Of a DNA stretch of 64,000 nucleotides, positions 51,388 through 60,766 are shown piece by piece. How positions within the stretch are numbered: position 1 is the first letter of the stretch; the number at the start of each line of letters is the position of its first letter. The stretch is from NCBI GenBank assembly GCA_963777045.1, contig CAVZPD010000022.1, positions 62,001-126,000 of the forward strand. The letters run 5' to 3'. The notes under the pieces are model-generated. The model made no database searches and was not told where the DNA came from. It saw only the letters and a list, made by a program, of their open reading frames with translations. The translations under genes and the position numbers were made by a program. The DNA comes from JAPSGM01 sp963777045 (lineage in GTDB: Bacteria; Chloroflexota; Limnocylindria; QHBO01).

Positions 51388-52931
51388 TCGGGACGAACGT
51401 CCGACGCCTGGCCGTCTACCTCGTCCTCTCCTTCGCCATCGTCTCCGCCGGGCTCTCATGGTGGCAGGTGGTCGACGCGCCCCAGCTCGCCAACCAGCCG
51501 GAGAATCCGCAGGTCATCGCCGCGCGGCGCAGCGCCCTGCGTGGTTCCATCTTCGACGCCCAGGGTCAGCTGCTCGCGTCGAGCCGGGTCGTCGACGGCA
51601 TCAGTCGTCGGACCTACACCGATCCGGCCTTCAGCCACGTCATCGGCTACGCCAGCCTCCGCTACGGCACGACGGGCGTGGAGCGAGAGTGGGACGATCT
51701 GCTCACCGGCAGGACCGATCCGAACCCGCTCAAAGACCTCGTGGACGAGATCCTCGACCGTCCGACCCCGCCCCGGGACCTGACCCTCACCATCAACAAG
51801 CAGCTGCAGGACTTCGCGGCCGCGCAGCTCGGGTCGGATCCGGGAGCGGTCGTCGCGATCGATCCCGCCACGGGGGCGGTGCTGGCGATGGTTTCGACGC
51901 CCACCTTCGACCCGACGCCCATCTCCGGTGATCCCGCCACCGCCGGCGAGGCCATGGCCGCCATCACCGCGCAGCCCAACAACCCGCTCGTCTCTCGGGC
52001 CCGACAGGGCCAGTACACGCCGGGTTCGATCATGAAGGTCCTGACCGCGGCCGCCGCGCTGGACGCGAACGCGATCACGCCCGACACCACCTTCCCCGAT
52101 CAGCCGCAGCAGGAGCGCGACGGCTTCGTGGTGGAGGGCTTCCGAGTGGTGGAGCACGACCTCGGCAACGTGCAGCCCGGTCTCTGGCCGCTCTCCCCGG
52201 CGCTCCAGGTATCGAGCAACATCTTCTTCGCCCACGTGGGTCTGGAGCTGGGGCCGGAAGCGTACCTGGACTACGCACGGCGCTTCGGCTTCTGCGATCC
52301 GCTCCTGGTGGGGACCCGGTCGCGCGGCCTGCAGGTATCCGCCTCGTACGCCACCACCGAGGTCAACGGCGACTGCGCGCCGTTCCAGGACCGTGCCGAG
52401 CTTGCCCAGGCGGCCTTCGGGCAGGGCAGGGTCGAGGTGACGCCGGTGCAGATGGCCCTGGTTGCGGCCACCGTTGCCAACGGCGGCGTCATGCCGCAGC
52501 CCTTCGTCGTACGCGACGTGCGGCTGCACGCAGATGATCCCGCCGCCGGGCCGGCCGATGCGGTCCTCGACACCTACGGTGCCGGCGGTGGACGGCAGGT
52601 GGTCGGCGGAGAGGCAGCACGCGCCGTCCGCAGCGCCATGATCGATGCGGTCCAGGGCGAGCTCGGGCGGCTCTACGCGGGCGGCGCCGCGGTGAGCAAC
52701 TTCGGCATGAGCGGCGTCGACACCGCCGGCAAGACGGGCACCGCCGAGCTGGGGCAAGGCGTGGCGCCGCATTCCTGGTTCATCGGCTTCGCGCCAGCCC
52801 AGGAGGCTGCATCGCCCTCAATCGCCGTCGCCGTCATCGTCGAGAGCGGCGGCAGCGGCTCAGGACGGGCCGCCCCGATCGGCGGTGCGGTCATGGCCGA
52901 GTGGCTCAAGCTCAGCGGCGCAGGGAGCTGA
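51384..52931 (+). CDS. pbpA: Class B penicillin-binding protein (PbpA-like transpeptidase)
   Basis: 515 residues. A membrane anchor at about 9-28, a short dimerisation domain, and a transpeptidase domain with the SxxK nucleophile Ser215 in YTPGSIMK, SSN near 277, and KTGTAE near 453. No PASTA domains. It cross-links the glycan made by RodA. GTG start overlapping the rodA stop. Unlike actinobacterial clusters, no Ser/Thr kinase or Stp phosphatase gene follows; the next genes, after a 95-nt gap, are moxR-type. Confidence 0.94.
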   Translation: MIGTNVRRLAVYLVLSFAIVSAGLSWWQVVDAPQLANQPENPQVIAARRSALRGSIFDAQGQLLASSRVVDGISRRTYTDPAFSHVIGYASLRYGTTGVEREWDDLLTGRTDPNPLKDLVDEILDRPTPPRDLTLTINKQLQDFAAAQLGSDPGAVVAIDPATGAVLAMVSTPTFDPTPISGDPATAGEAMAAITAQPNNPLVSRARQGQYTPGSIMKVLTAAAALDANAITPDTTFPDQPQQERDGFVVEGFRVVEHDLGNVQPGLWPLSPALQVSSNIFFAHVGLELGPEAYLDYARRFGFCDPLLVGTRSRGLQVSASYATTEVNGDCAPFQDRAELAQAAFGQGRVEVTPVQMALVAATVANGGVMPQPFVVRDVRLHADDPAAGPADAVLDTYGAGGGRQVVGGEAARAVRSAMIDAVQGELGRLYAGGAAVSNFGMSGVDTAGKTGTAELGQGVAPHSWFIGFAPAQEAASPSIAVAVIVESGGSGSGRAAPIGGAVMAEWLKLSGAGS

Positions 52932-53026
52932 TCCGGGCGCAGATGAACCGTTTCGTAACCGCCTGGGGTATTGTGATCAAGCAGTGAGGTCGTCGGGCGC
53001 TCGCCCGGCCGGACATTGGGGTGCAC

Positions 53027-53992
53027 ATGGTCAAGAACGTCCAGGAACCGGCGGAGCGAGTCATCGCCAACGTCGAGCGCGTAATCGTCGGCAAGCATGC
53101 CGAGGTCCGGATGGCGCTCGTCGCGCTGCTGTGCGAGGGCCACATCCTGATCGAGGACGTCCCCGGCGTCGGCAAGACGATGCTGGCGAAGGCTCTCTCC
53201 AAGAGCATCGGCTGCAGCTTCAGGCGCATCCAGTTCACGCCGGACCTGCTGCCGTCCGACGTCACCGGCCTCTCGATCTTCAACCAGAAGACCCAGGAGT
53301 TCGAGTTCCGTCCCGGGCCGATCCATGCGCAGGTCGTCCTCGCCGACGAGATCAATCGCGCCACCCCGAAGACCCAGAGCTCCCTGCTCGAGTGCATGGA
53401 GGAGCGACAGGCGACCATCGATGGCACGACCTATGCCATGCCGCAGCCTTTCCTCGTCATCGCCACCCAGAATCCGATCGAGTACGAAGGCACCTTCGCG
53501 CTGCCGGAGGCGCAGCTCGACCGCTTCATGCTCCGCCTGCGGCTGGGCTATCCCAAGGCGACCGAGGAGATCGTCATCCTCGACGAGCAGAAGCGGATGC
53601 ACCCGATCAGCGACATCCGCCAGGTGCTCTCACTGGAGGAGCTGCGCCAGATGCAGTCGGCGATCAAGGAGATCTACGTCGACCAGGCCGTGGCCGAGTA
53701 CATCGTGCGGCTCTCGACCGCCACCCGCGAGCATCCCGACGTGTACCTGGGCGCCTCCCCGCGCGGTTCCATCAACCTGTATCGGTCAACGCAGGCCCTC
53801 GCGGCACTCGAGGGACGCGACTACGTGATCCCCGACGACGTGAAGCAGCTGGCCGTCGCGATCCTGGCGCACCGACTCATCGTCAAGAGCCAGGCATCGC
53901 TGCGCGAGGTCGATCCCGATGGCATCGTGCGGGAGATCCTCAGCCAGGTGCCGATCGGCGAGCCGGCCAACACCACCGCCGGACCGCGCTAG
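53027..53992 (+). CDS. MoxR-family AAA+ ATPase
   Basis: 321 residues. Walker A EDVPGVGKTMLAKAL, Walker B VVLADEINRATPKTQSSLLE, sensor FLVIATQNPIEYEGTF and the arginine-finger region LPEAQLDRFMLRL are typical MoxR. These chaperone-like ATPases help mature metal- or membrane-bound partners. The ATG at 53027 has GGGG 5 nt upstream; a GTG at 53021 is possible. It is followed by DUF58 and transglutaminase genes, the standard MoxR-DUF58-TGase set. Confidence 0.92.
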   Translation: MVKNVQEPAERVIANVERVIVGKHAEVRMALVALLCEGHILIEDVPGVGKTMLAKALSKSIGCSFRRIQFTPDLLPSDVTGLSIFNQKTQEFEFRPGPIHAQVVLADEINRATPKTQSSLLECMEERQATIDGTTYAMPQPFLVIATQNPIEYEGTFALPEAQLDRFMLRLRLGYPKATEEIVILDEQKRMHPISDIRQVLSLEELRQMQSAIKEIYVDQAVAEYIVRLSTATREHPDVYLGASPRGSINLYRSTQALAALEGRDYVIPDDVKQLAVAILAHRLIVKSQASLREVDPDGIVREILSQVPIGEPANTTAGPR

Positions 53993-54005
53993 CGGCATTC
54001 GCGTC

Positions 54006-55235
54006 ATGGGCAGCCTGGCTCGCCAGCTCCGCTTCGTGTTCCTCGGCACGGTGCTGGTCGTCGCCGCGTTCAGCACGGGGATCAATTTCCTCTTCTTCCT
54101 CGTCTACCTGCTGGGGGCGTTGCTGGTAGCGGCCTGGTTCTTCGCCCGCCGTGGGCTGCAGGGCCTGCGGGCTGGCTACCACGTGCTCAACCCCAGGGCG
54201 CAGGTGGGAGACGTGCTGCAGGCGGTGTATCGGCTGGACAATGACACGCGGTGGGGGAAGCCGTGGGTCGAGCTCTGGAACGACTCGACGTTGCCCGCGC
54301 CGCTGCCTGGACGCGTGATCGGCGTGAAGCCCAGCGCCAGCCGCCAGTGGCTGGCGAAGGTGACGCTCCTGCGACGCGGCTCGTACCGTCTGGGGTCGTT
54401 ACGCGTGCGCACCGGTGACCCGTTCGGCCTGTTCACGACCGAGATGGTGGTGGGTCAGCCGACCTGGCTGGTCGTCTTCCCCAAGATCCATCCGCTGCCG
54501 CACTGGCGCCTGCCCCCGTCGCCGATCGACGGGACGAGATCGTCACGACAGCGATGGGAGTCGAGCAGCCCGCTGGTGCGCAGCGTTCGTCCGTACGTGC
54601 ATGGCGACGCGATCAACCGGATCCACTGGCTCTCGAGCGTCCGGCACAGCGAGCTGCACGTGAAGGAGTTCGACCTGGAGCAGACCGCTGACCTGTGGAT
54701 GCTGCTCGACCTCGACGCCGCGGCGCACGGAGGCACCGGCGACGACTCTTCGGTCGAACTGGCCGTCTCAGCGGCGGCCTCGATCGCAGTCCAGACGCTC
54801 GCGGAGAACCGGGCGGTCGGGCTCACCGTTTCGTCGCGGCGCCAGCAGGTCCTGACGCCCGACCGCGGCACCCGCGTCGAGCAGAAGATCCTGCACCTGC
54901 TGGCCAACGTCCAGCCCGATGGCGCTCGTCCCGTGGCCGAGGTGCTGCTCAACACGCTCCCGCTGCTGCGCCGGGGGATGACCATCTGCATCATCACCGC
55001 TTCCACCGACCGCGACTGGGTCCGCGCCCTGGCCTCGCTGCGCCGGCGAGGGGTCGGCACAGTCGTCGTCCTGCTCGACCGGGCGAGCTTCGAGGACGAG
55101 GTTCCTGAGGCGTGGGGCGCGGAGCTGGCTGCCCTGCACCACGCGCTGGCCGAGTACGACATCGGCTACTACCAGCTGTCCAGTGGCGACAACCTTGGTG
55201 AGGCCCTGGGCGTCCGGGAGCGTGTCCGTGCCTGA
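54006..55235 (+). CDS. DUF58 domain-containing membrane protein
   Basis: 409 residues. Two membrane helices in the first 50 residues, a beta-rich middle (PRAQVGDVLQAVYRLDNDTR), then the DUF58 signature around RSVRPYVHGDAINRIHWLSSVRHSEL-like sequence (only its central part is quoted: PYVHGDAINRIHW) and a vWA-like C-terminal region with LLDLDAAAHG. Paired with MoxR in many bacteria; the complex may act on envelope proteins. The start is ATG at 54006, 14 nt after the moxR stop. It overlaps the transglutaminase gene by 8 nt. Confidence 0.9.
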   Translation: MGSLARQLRFVFLGTVLVVAAFSTGINFLFFLVYLLGALLVAAWFFARRGLQGLRAGYHVLNPRAQVGDVLQAVYRLDNDTRWGKPWVELWNDSTLPAPLPGRVIGVKPSASRQWLAKVTLLRRGSYRLGSLRVRTGDPFGLFTTEMVVGQPTWLVVFPKIHPLPHWRLPPSPIDGTRSSRQRWESSSPLVRSVRPYVHGDAINRIHWLSSVRHSELHVKEFDLEQTADLWMLLDLDAAAHGGTGDDSSVELAVSAAASIAVQTLAENRAVGLTVSSRRQQVLTPDRGTRVEQKILHLLANVQPDGARPVAEVLLNTLPLLRRGMTICIITASTDRDWVRALASLRRRGVGTVVVLLDRASFEDEVPEAWGAELAALHHALAEYDIGYYQLSSGDNLGEALGVRERVRA

Positions 55236-57540
55236 TGCCCTGCGGCCCTACCTCCGGCCACGCGAGGGATGGCTCTCGCTGGGCCTCCTCATGGTGATGC
55301 TCCTCTGCCTCGGCTGGTCTGTGCAGCGAGCGGGCTGGATCCCCGAGCTCGAATTCCTGATCCCCGTTGCCTTCTACGCCGTGGTGCTGGGGGCCATCCT
55401 CGGCCTGACCAGGCTCTCCGTGGTCGGGGTCCTCCCCATCAGCGCATTCGCCGGGACCGCGATCGTCCTGTGGGCGGTCGGCGGCGAGTACTTCCCGGAG
55501 CTGGGCCAGCTGGGCAGGCAGCTCGCGCTGCGCTCAGAGGTGATCGAGTGGGTGCGGATCATCATCGATCGCGGGTACGGCCCCCAGCTGGTCCCGTACG
55601 CCATCGGTCTCGGCGGCATCATGTGGGTCACGGCCTTCATCGCCGGCTACACCATCTACCGTCACCACCGGGTCCTCGACGCCATCCTGCTGGTGGGCGC
55701 CGCCCTGATCGCCAACATGTCGGCGACTTTCACGGACCTCTTCTTCTACCTCGTGCTGTTCATGCTCGCCGCGCTGCTGCTGTGGCTGCGCGCCGCGCTC
55801 ATCGGTCGCGAGGAGGGCTGGCAACGGCGCCGCGTCAACGAGAACGCGGAGGTGCCCGCGGCCGTCATGCGCTCCGGCGTGCTCTTCATCGCGGGGAGCA
55901 TGGTGCTCGCCTGGGTGCTGACCAGCGTCGCGGTGGCTGCGCCCCTGACCGCGGTCTGGAACAACCTGGACGGCGTGTGGAGCGACGTTCGCGACCGACT
56001 CGACGGCCTGGTGGGCGGCCTGGCGAACCCCGATGCGCGGATCAGCGGCGCAACGTTCGGTCCGGGCTTTCGCATCAGCGGCAGCTGGGTGAGCAGCGAT
56101 ACGCCGGTGCTGACGATCGCCTCGTCGCGGGCCTACTACCTGCGCACGGCAACCTACGAGACCTACACCGGTCACGGCTTCGTACGTGGCTCGACGCAGG
56201 AGCGTCGCGTCGACGGCGGCCAGCTCGTCTTCCCCGACTACTCCCCGGAGCAGCCGGAGAAGCTGGATGCCTTCGACCTGGTGACGGTCAACATCCAGTA
56301 CCAGAAGAGCCAGGCCGCCATCTTCACGCCTGGCTATCCGACGACCATCCTGGCGCCGGCCATCGTGCTGGAGACGGGTGGCGCTCCGGTGCTGGGCGGC
56401 ATCGAGTCACCGAACTCCATCTCCTCCGGCGAGGGCTACTACGTGGTGGCGCTGGTCAGCAAGGCCACGCAGGCGCAGCTGGATGCCGCCGGCACCGACT
56501 ACCCCGCGGTGATCAGCGAGAACTACCTGGGGACCGAGGGCGTCACCGAGCGCACGCGGGATGAGGCCCGGCGCATCGTGACCGAAGCCGGCGCCAGCAC
56601 CCCGTTCCAGATGGCCCAGGCGCTGGCTCGCTACCTGAACACTGGTGAGCGCTTCCGGTACTCAACGAGCGCGCCCCTGCCGGCGACCGCCGACCAGGAC
56701 ATCGTCGACTTCTTCCTCTTCGACCCGAACGGGCAGATCGGCTACTGCGAGTACTACGCGACCACCATGGCCGTCCTGGCCCGGACGCTCGGCATGCCGT
56801 CGCGCGTGGCGGTCGGCTATGCGCCGGGCTCCCCGGTCACCACGCAGGGCGGCACCGGCGACCGCATCTACCAGGTCCGCGAGGAGAACGCGCACGCGTG
56901 GGCTGAGATCTACTTCCCGGGCTACGGTTGGGAGCGCTTCGAGGCCACCAAAACGATCACGCCCGTGGTCCGGCCGCGCGGCGAGCCGGTCGAGCCTGCC
57001 CCGTCCGGCAGCGGCGGGCCTGTCCCCGGCCAGAGTCTCTCACCAGACGACCGCGGCAACATCAGCACGCTGCCGTCGGTACAGCCCGTACCCGGCGGCT
57101 TCGGCCCGGACGATGAGGGACCGGCCATCGAGACCCGTGGCGTGAACCTGCTCCTCATCGCGACGATCCTCGTCGGTGCAGGCGTGCTCGCGTTCTGGCG
57201 GCTGCGCCGCTCGCGTCGTCGCATGCGCTTCCTGGCGCCCGGAGAACGCCAGTGGTTCCGGCTGGCGCTGGCGGCGGACCGCGCCGGCGTGGCCCAGCGT
57301 CCCAGCGAGACGATCTACGAGTACGCCGGGTGGCTGGAAGAGCAGATTCCGCGCCATAGGCCGGAGATCCGCGCCATCGCCGACGGCAAGGTCTGGGAGA
57401 GCTACTCCGGTCGCGGCGTCTCGGGTGAGGCGCTGGCTCGAATCGAGGCGGCGTGGCGGCGACTGCAGCTGCCCATGGTCTGGCTCGGCTTCCGCAGGCG
57501 GCTCTCCTCGCTGCTGCCGCGGCTGAGGCGTCGCGGCTGA
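55228..57540 (+). CDS. Membrane transglutaminase-like protein (TgpA-type, DUF3488/DUF4129)
   Basis: 770 residues. About six membrane helices in the first 220 residues (DUF3488), a long extracytoplasmic region, the transglutaminase core with the catalytic Cys in GYCEYYATTMAVLAR and His in NAHAWAEIYFPGYGW, then another membrane helix near 640 and a cytoplasmic DUF4129-like tail. The third catalytic residue, usually Asp in FDPT, is replaced by Glu (ERFEATK). The GTG at 55228 was chosen because GGGAG is 7 nt upstream; a start at 55183 would give 15 more residues. Works with the MoxR-DUF58 pair. Confidence 0.9.
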   Translation: MPDALRPYLRPREGWLSLGLLMVMLLCLGWSVQRAGWIPELEFLIPVAFYAVVLGAILGLTRLSVVGVLPISAFAGTAIVLWAVGGEYFPELGQLGRQLALRSEVIEWVRIIIDRGYGPQLVPYAIGLGGIMWVTAFIAGYTIYRHHRVLDAILLVGAALIANMSATFTDLFFYLVLFMLAALLLWLRAALIGREEGWQRRRVNENAEVPAAVMRSGVLFIAGSMVLAWVLTSVAVAAPLTAVWNNLDGVWSDVRDRLDGLVGGLANPDARISGATFGPGFRISGSWVSSDTPVLTIASSRAYYLRTATYETYTGHGFVRGSTQERRVDGGQLVFPDYSPEQPEKLDAFDLVTVNIQYQKSQAAIFTPGYPTTILAPAIVLETGGAPVLGGIESPNSISSGEGYYVVALVSKATQAQLDAAGTDYPAVISENYLGTEGVTERTRDEARRIVTEAGASTPFQMAQALARYLNTGERFRYSTSAPLPATADQDIVDFFLFDPNGQIGYCEYYATTMAVLARTLGMPSRVAVGYAPGSPVTTQGGTGDRIYQVREENAHAWAEIYFPGYGWERFEATKTITPVVRPRGEPVEPAPSGSGGPVPGQSLSPDDRGNISTLPSVQPVPGGFGPDDEGPAIETRGVNLLLIATILVGAGVLAFWRLRRSRRRMRFLAPGERQWFRLALAADRAGVAQRPSETIYEYAGWLEEQIPRHRPEIRAIADGKVWESYSGRGVSGEALARIEAAWRRLQLPMVWLGFRRRLSSLLPRLRRRG

Positions 57541-57545
57541 TTGCT

Positions 57546-58223
57546 TCAGAGCGCCAGCGGCTCTCCGTCCGACTCGTCGACGTGCTGCGGCGTCCGTCCC
57601 AGCAGGTGTCCGGTGTCATTCCAGCGCTCGACCCGCCAGCCCCCGAAGTTCGGAAGGCGACACAGGACCGATAGCGAGGCGTTGTCGACGTCCATCGCCC
57701 ACGCGCGCCGGCCCTCCAGGCCGAGCAAGTGCCGGGCGAAGAGGCGCAGGATTCCACCGTGGCTCACCAGGCAGAGCGGCAGCGAGCTCTCGGTGAGGAG
57801 ATCGTCGACGGCCGCCACCACGCGTGCCAGTGCCGCGTCGATCGTCTCTGCTCCCGGCGGTTGATCCATGCCGGCCCTCGCACGCCAGGCTGCATAGCGA
57901 GCGGCATCCTCGACCGCCAGCTCCGCGTGCGTGCGCCCCTCCCACTCGCCCTGCCCGATCTCCATCAGGCGCGCGTCGAGACGGACCGCCGGTCGCCGCG
58001 AAGGCGGGAACGCCTCGGCGACGAGTGAGGCGGTTTCGGCCGCCCGCGACAACGGCGACGCCACGATGGCCAGCTCGTCGACCTCGTCCAGCATGCGTCG
58101 AGCGAGCAGCTGCGCTTCGAGCCGTCCGTCTTCGGACAGTCGTGCATCGAGATGCCCCTGGAAGCGCCCCTGACGGTTCCAGTGGGTCACGCCATGCCGG
58201 ACGAGCAGGAGGCGATCGGTCAA
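57546..58223 (-). CDS. Histidine phosphatase (phosphoglycerate-mutase superfamily)
   Basis: 225 residues. The catalytic RHG is at 8-10 (LLLVRHGVTHWNRQGRFQGH), SPLSRAAETA holds the second Arg and LVSHGGILR the second His. The length and the GEWEGRTHAE segment fit cofactor-dependent PGM-like phosphatases (CobC, phosphoserine phosphatase or non-specific) rather than glycolytic mutase. The start is TTG overlapping the stop of the aminotransferase gene (TTGA). Given that partner, a phosphoserine phosphatase role is possible but unproven. The much longer open frame upstream is a shadow. Confidence 0.87.
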   Translation of the reverse strand: MTDRLLLVRHGVTHWNRQGRFQGHLDARLSEDGRLEAQLLARRMLDEVDELAIVASPLSRAAETASLVAEAFPPSRRPAVRLDARLMEIGQGEWEGRTHAELAVEDAARYAAWRARAGMDQPPGAETIDAALARVVAAVDDLLTESSLPLCLVSHGGILRLFARHLLGLEGRRAWAMDVDNASLSVLCRLPNFGGWRVERWNDTGHLLGRTPQHVDESDGEPLAL

Positions 58224-59374
58224 CGCGCCGCGACTGTCCGTCCGGCCGCCGCCAGCGTCGCCTCGACGGCCGCGGCCGGATCGACCCCGCAGCCGCTCTC
58301 CACCATCGTCTCGGCCATGACCCGGACGGCTTCGGCGAGCTCGCCGCTCTCCACCATCCCCATGTGGCCGAGGCGCAGGACGCGTCCCGCCAGCTTGCCC
58401 TGTCCGCCAGCCACCACCAGTCCGCGCGCGCGCATCCGGGCGTTGAACGTCGCCCAGTCGAGGCCGTCCGGCAGCCAGGCCGCCGTGACGGTGGCGGAGC
58501 GGCGGCCTGGCGCGGCCAGCAGGGAAAGATCCAGCGCTTCGAGGCCGGACCGGGCGCCCGCCGCCACTGAGGCGTGCCGCGCCCAGGTGTGCTCGCGTCC
58601 CTCGGCCTGCAGCCGCCTGACGCCCTCGCGGAGGCCGAAGAGGACCGCCACCGCCGGTGTCCACGGCGTCTGGCCCTTCGCCGCCCAGCGGCGTGCCTCG
58701 GCGAAGTCCCAGTAGAAGCGGGGCATGCGCGCCTCGGCGCCGGCCGCCTCCGCCCGCTCGCTCAGAGCCGCGAGCGCGATGCCCGGCGAGGCCATCCAGG
58801 CCTTCTGGCTGGCACTGACCACCACGTCCACGCCCCACGCATCCATCTCGAACGGCATGGCCCCCAGTCCGCTGATGCCGTCCACCAGGGTGAGCGGCTG
58901 CCCGGGCGCGGCATGCACCACCTCCAGCAGCTCGCGCAGCGGGTTCGTGACACCGGTCGACGTCTCGTTGTGGGTGAGGAGAACGGCTCGATACGGCTCG
59001 GCCTCCGCGAGGCGTGCGCGGAGCTGCGCGGGGTCCGCCGCCTGGCCCCACTCGACCTCGAGGCGGTCAACGTCGGCGCCGAAGGCGGATGCGATGGCCG
59101 CGAACCGGTCGCCGAAGGAGCCGATGCTGACCGCCAGCACCCGGTCGCCCGGCGAGAGCGTGTTGACCACGGCCGCCTCCATGGCACCGCTTCCCGACCC
59201 GGTCAGCACCAGGACCTCGCGCGACGTGCCGATCAGGGCGGCGATGCCCGAGCTGACCTCGCGCAGCATCTCGGCGAACTCGGTGCCACGGTGGTCGACC
59301 ATCGGTGCCGACTGCGCCGCGCGCACATCGTCGGGGATGGGCGTGGGACCGGGGATGCGCAGGTTCTGGTGCAT
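58220..59374 (-). CDS. Class V aminotransferase, alanine/serine--glyoxylate aminotransferase-like
   Basis: 384-385 residues. PLP enzyme: the internal aldimine Lys is in VVSASQKAWMASPG, the phosphate-binding TGSGSGAMEAAV region comes early, and HNETSTGV and VDGISGLGAMPFEMD are family motifs. This matches the alanine-glyoxylate/serine-pyruvate/PucG group. The ATG at 59374 (MHQNLRIPGPTPIPDD) follows TATGAT by exactly 7 nt, which excludes the in-frame ATG at 59383. It is coupled to a histidine phosphatase, suggesting serine or glyoxylate metabolism. Confidence 0.9.
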   Translation of the reverse strand: MHQNLRIPGPTPIPDDVRAAQSAPMVDHRGTEFAEMLREVSSGIAALIGTSREVLVLTGSGSGAMEAAVVNTLSPGDRVLAVSIGSFGDRFAAIASAFGADVDRLEVEWGQAADPAQLRARLAEAEPYRAVLLTHNETSTGVTNPLRELLEVVHAAPGQPLTLVDGISGLGAMPFEMDAWGVDVVVSASQKAWMASPGIALAALSERAEAAGAEARMPRFYWDFAEARRWAAKGQTPWTPAVAVLFGLREGVRRLQAEGREHTWARHASVAAGARSGLEALDLSLLAAPGRRSATVTAAWLPDGLDWATFNARMRARGLVVAGGQGKLAGRVLRLGHMGMVESGELAEAVRVMAETMVESGCGVDPAAAVEATLAAAGRTVAAR

Positions 59375-59381
59375 GGCGGGC

Positions 59382-59389
59382 ATCATAAT
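59382..59389. promoter_or_regulatory. Overlapping divergent -10 hexamers (TATGAT minus, CATAAT plus)
   Basis: The minus-strand TATGAT (59387-59382) is 7 nt before the aminotransferase ATG; the plus-strand CATAAT (59384-59389) is 11 nt before the rarA ATG at 59401. The two share four base pairs, a second case of nearly symmetric divergent promoters. Confidence 0.5.
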
Positions 59390-59400
59390 CGGCCAATGGG

Positions 59401-60753
59401 ATGGACCGAATGCCACGCAAGCCACCGAACCTGACTGAGCCGCTCTTCGACCGGCAGCCAGCGGCCGACGCGCCGCTGGCCGCTCGCATGCGCCCATCGA
59501 CGCTCGAGGCGTTCGCGGGCCAGCGGCACCTCGTCGGCGAGGAGGGTGCGCTGAGCCGCGTGGTGCGTCCCGGCTACCTGCCGAGCATGGTCCTGTGGGG
59601 GCCGCCGGGATCGGGGAAGACCACGCTGGCCCGGCTGCTCGCGGAGCGCGCCGGAGGGACGTGGCGGCCGCTCTCCGCTGTCAGCAGTGGCGTCGCCGAC
59701 GTTCGCCAGCTCGTCGCCGATGCGCGCGCCCTGCGAGAGGCGGGCGGCAGGACGGTCGCCTTCATCGACGAGCTGCATCGGTTCAACAAGGCCCAGCAGG
59801 ATGCGCTGCTGCCGCACGTCGAGGACGGGACCATCACGCTCATCGGCGCCACCACCGAGAACCCGTACTACGAGATCAACTCGCCGCTCCTGTCGCGGCT
59901 GCGCGTCTACCGCCTCGAGCCGCTCTCGGAGGAGGAGCTGCGGTCGATCGTGGAGCGTGCGCTCGCCGACGAACGCGGCCTGGCCGGTCGAGTGACGCTC
60001 AGCGAGGCGGCGGAGAGCTCGCTGCTCGACCTCTCGGGCGGCGATGCGCGGCAGGCCCTCAACATCCTGGAGGCGGCGGCCTCGGTGGCGGACGAGGGGG
60101 CATCGCTGGCGCCGGAGGCGATCGCCGAGGCGGCACAGCAGCGGCTGCTGGCCTACGACCGGGTGGGCGACCAGCACTACGAGGCGGCGTCGGCCTTCAT
60201 CAAGAGCATGCGCGGCAACGACCCGGACGCCGCGCTCTACTGGTGCGCCAGCATGGTGGCGGCGGGTGAGGATCCGACCTTCATCGCGCGACGCATCGTG
60301 ATCGCGGCGAGCGAGGACGTCGGCAACGCCGATCCGCGTGCGTTGCAGGTCGCCGTGGCGGCCATGCAGGCGGTGGAGATGATCGGGTTGCCGGAGGCGC
60401 AGTACGCGCTGGCGCAGGCGGCGGCCTACGTCGCATCGGCCCCCAAGTCGAACCGCGCCGGATCAGGCTACTTCGCAGCCCTCGCCGACGTGGAGGAGCA
60501 TGGCCGGCTGCCGGTGCCGCTGCACCTGCGACCATCGGCCCACCGGAGGCTGTCGCGCGAGCACGGCTACGGCAAGGGCTACCTGTACCCGCACGACCAC
60601 GCCAATGCCGATGTCGACCAGCAGTACCTGCCGGACGCGCTGGCGGGGAAGGTCTACTACGAGCCGTCCGACCAGGGGCTCGAGGGGCAGATCGGGGATC
60701 GCCTGCAGCGCCTGCGGCGCGCCAGGCTCGAGGCGAAGCGCTCCCGCGGTTAG
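59401..60753 (+). CDS. rarA: Replication-associated recombination protein A (RarA/MgsA)
   Basis: 450 residues. Clamp-loader-like AAA+ ATPase acting at stalled forks. N-terminal MRPSTLEAFAGQRHLVG, Walker A LWGPPGSGKTTLA, Walker B FIDELHRFNKAQQDALLP, sensor GATTENPYYEINSPLLSR, and a C-terminal tetramerisation domain with HYEAASAFIKSMRGNDPDAA and YVASAPKSNRA. All are RarA/WRNIP1-specific. ATG at 59401 or 59410. Confidence 0.95.
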   Translation: MDRMPRKPPNLTEPLFDRQPAADAPLAARMRPSTLEAFAGQRHLVGEEGALSRVVRPGYLPSMVLWGPPGSGKTTLARLLAERAGGTWRPLSAVSSGVADVRQLVADARALREAGGRTVAFIDELHRFNKAQQDALLPHVEDGTITLIGATTENPYYEINSPLLSRLRVYRLEPLSEEELRSIVERALADERGLAGRVTLSEAAESSLLDLSGGDARQALNILEAAASVADEGASLAPEAIAEAAQQRLLAYDRVGDQHYEAASAFIKSMRGNDPDAALYWCASMVAAGEDPTFIARRIVIAASEDVGNADPRALQVAVAAMQAVEMIGLPEAQYALAQAAAYVASAPKSNRAGSGYFAALADVEEHGRLPVPLHLRPSAHRRLSREHGYGKGYLYPHDHANADVDQQYLPDALAGKVYYEPSDQGLEGQIGDRLQRLRRARLEAKRSRG

Positions 60754-60766
60754 GTGTCCGGGGGCG

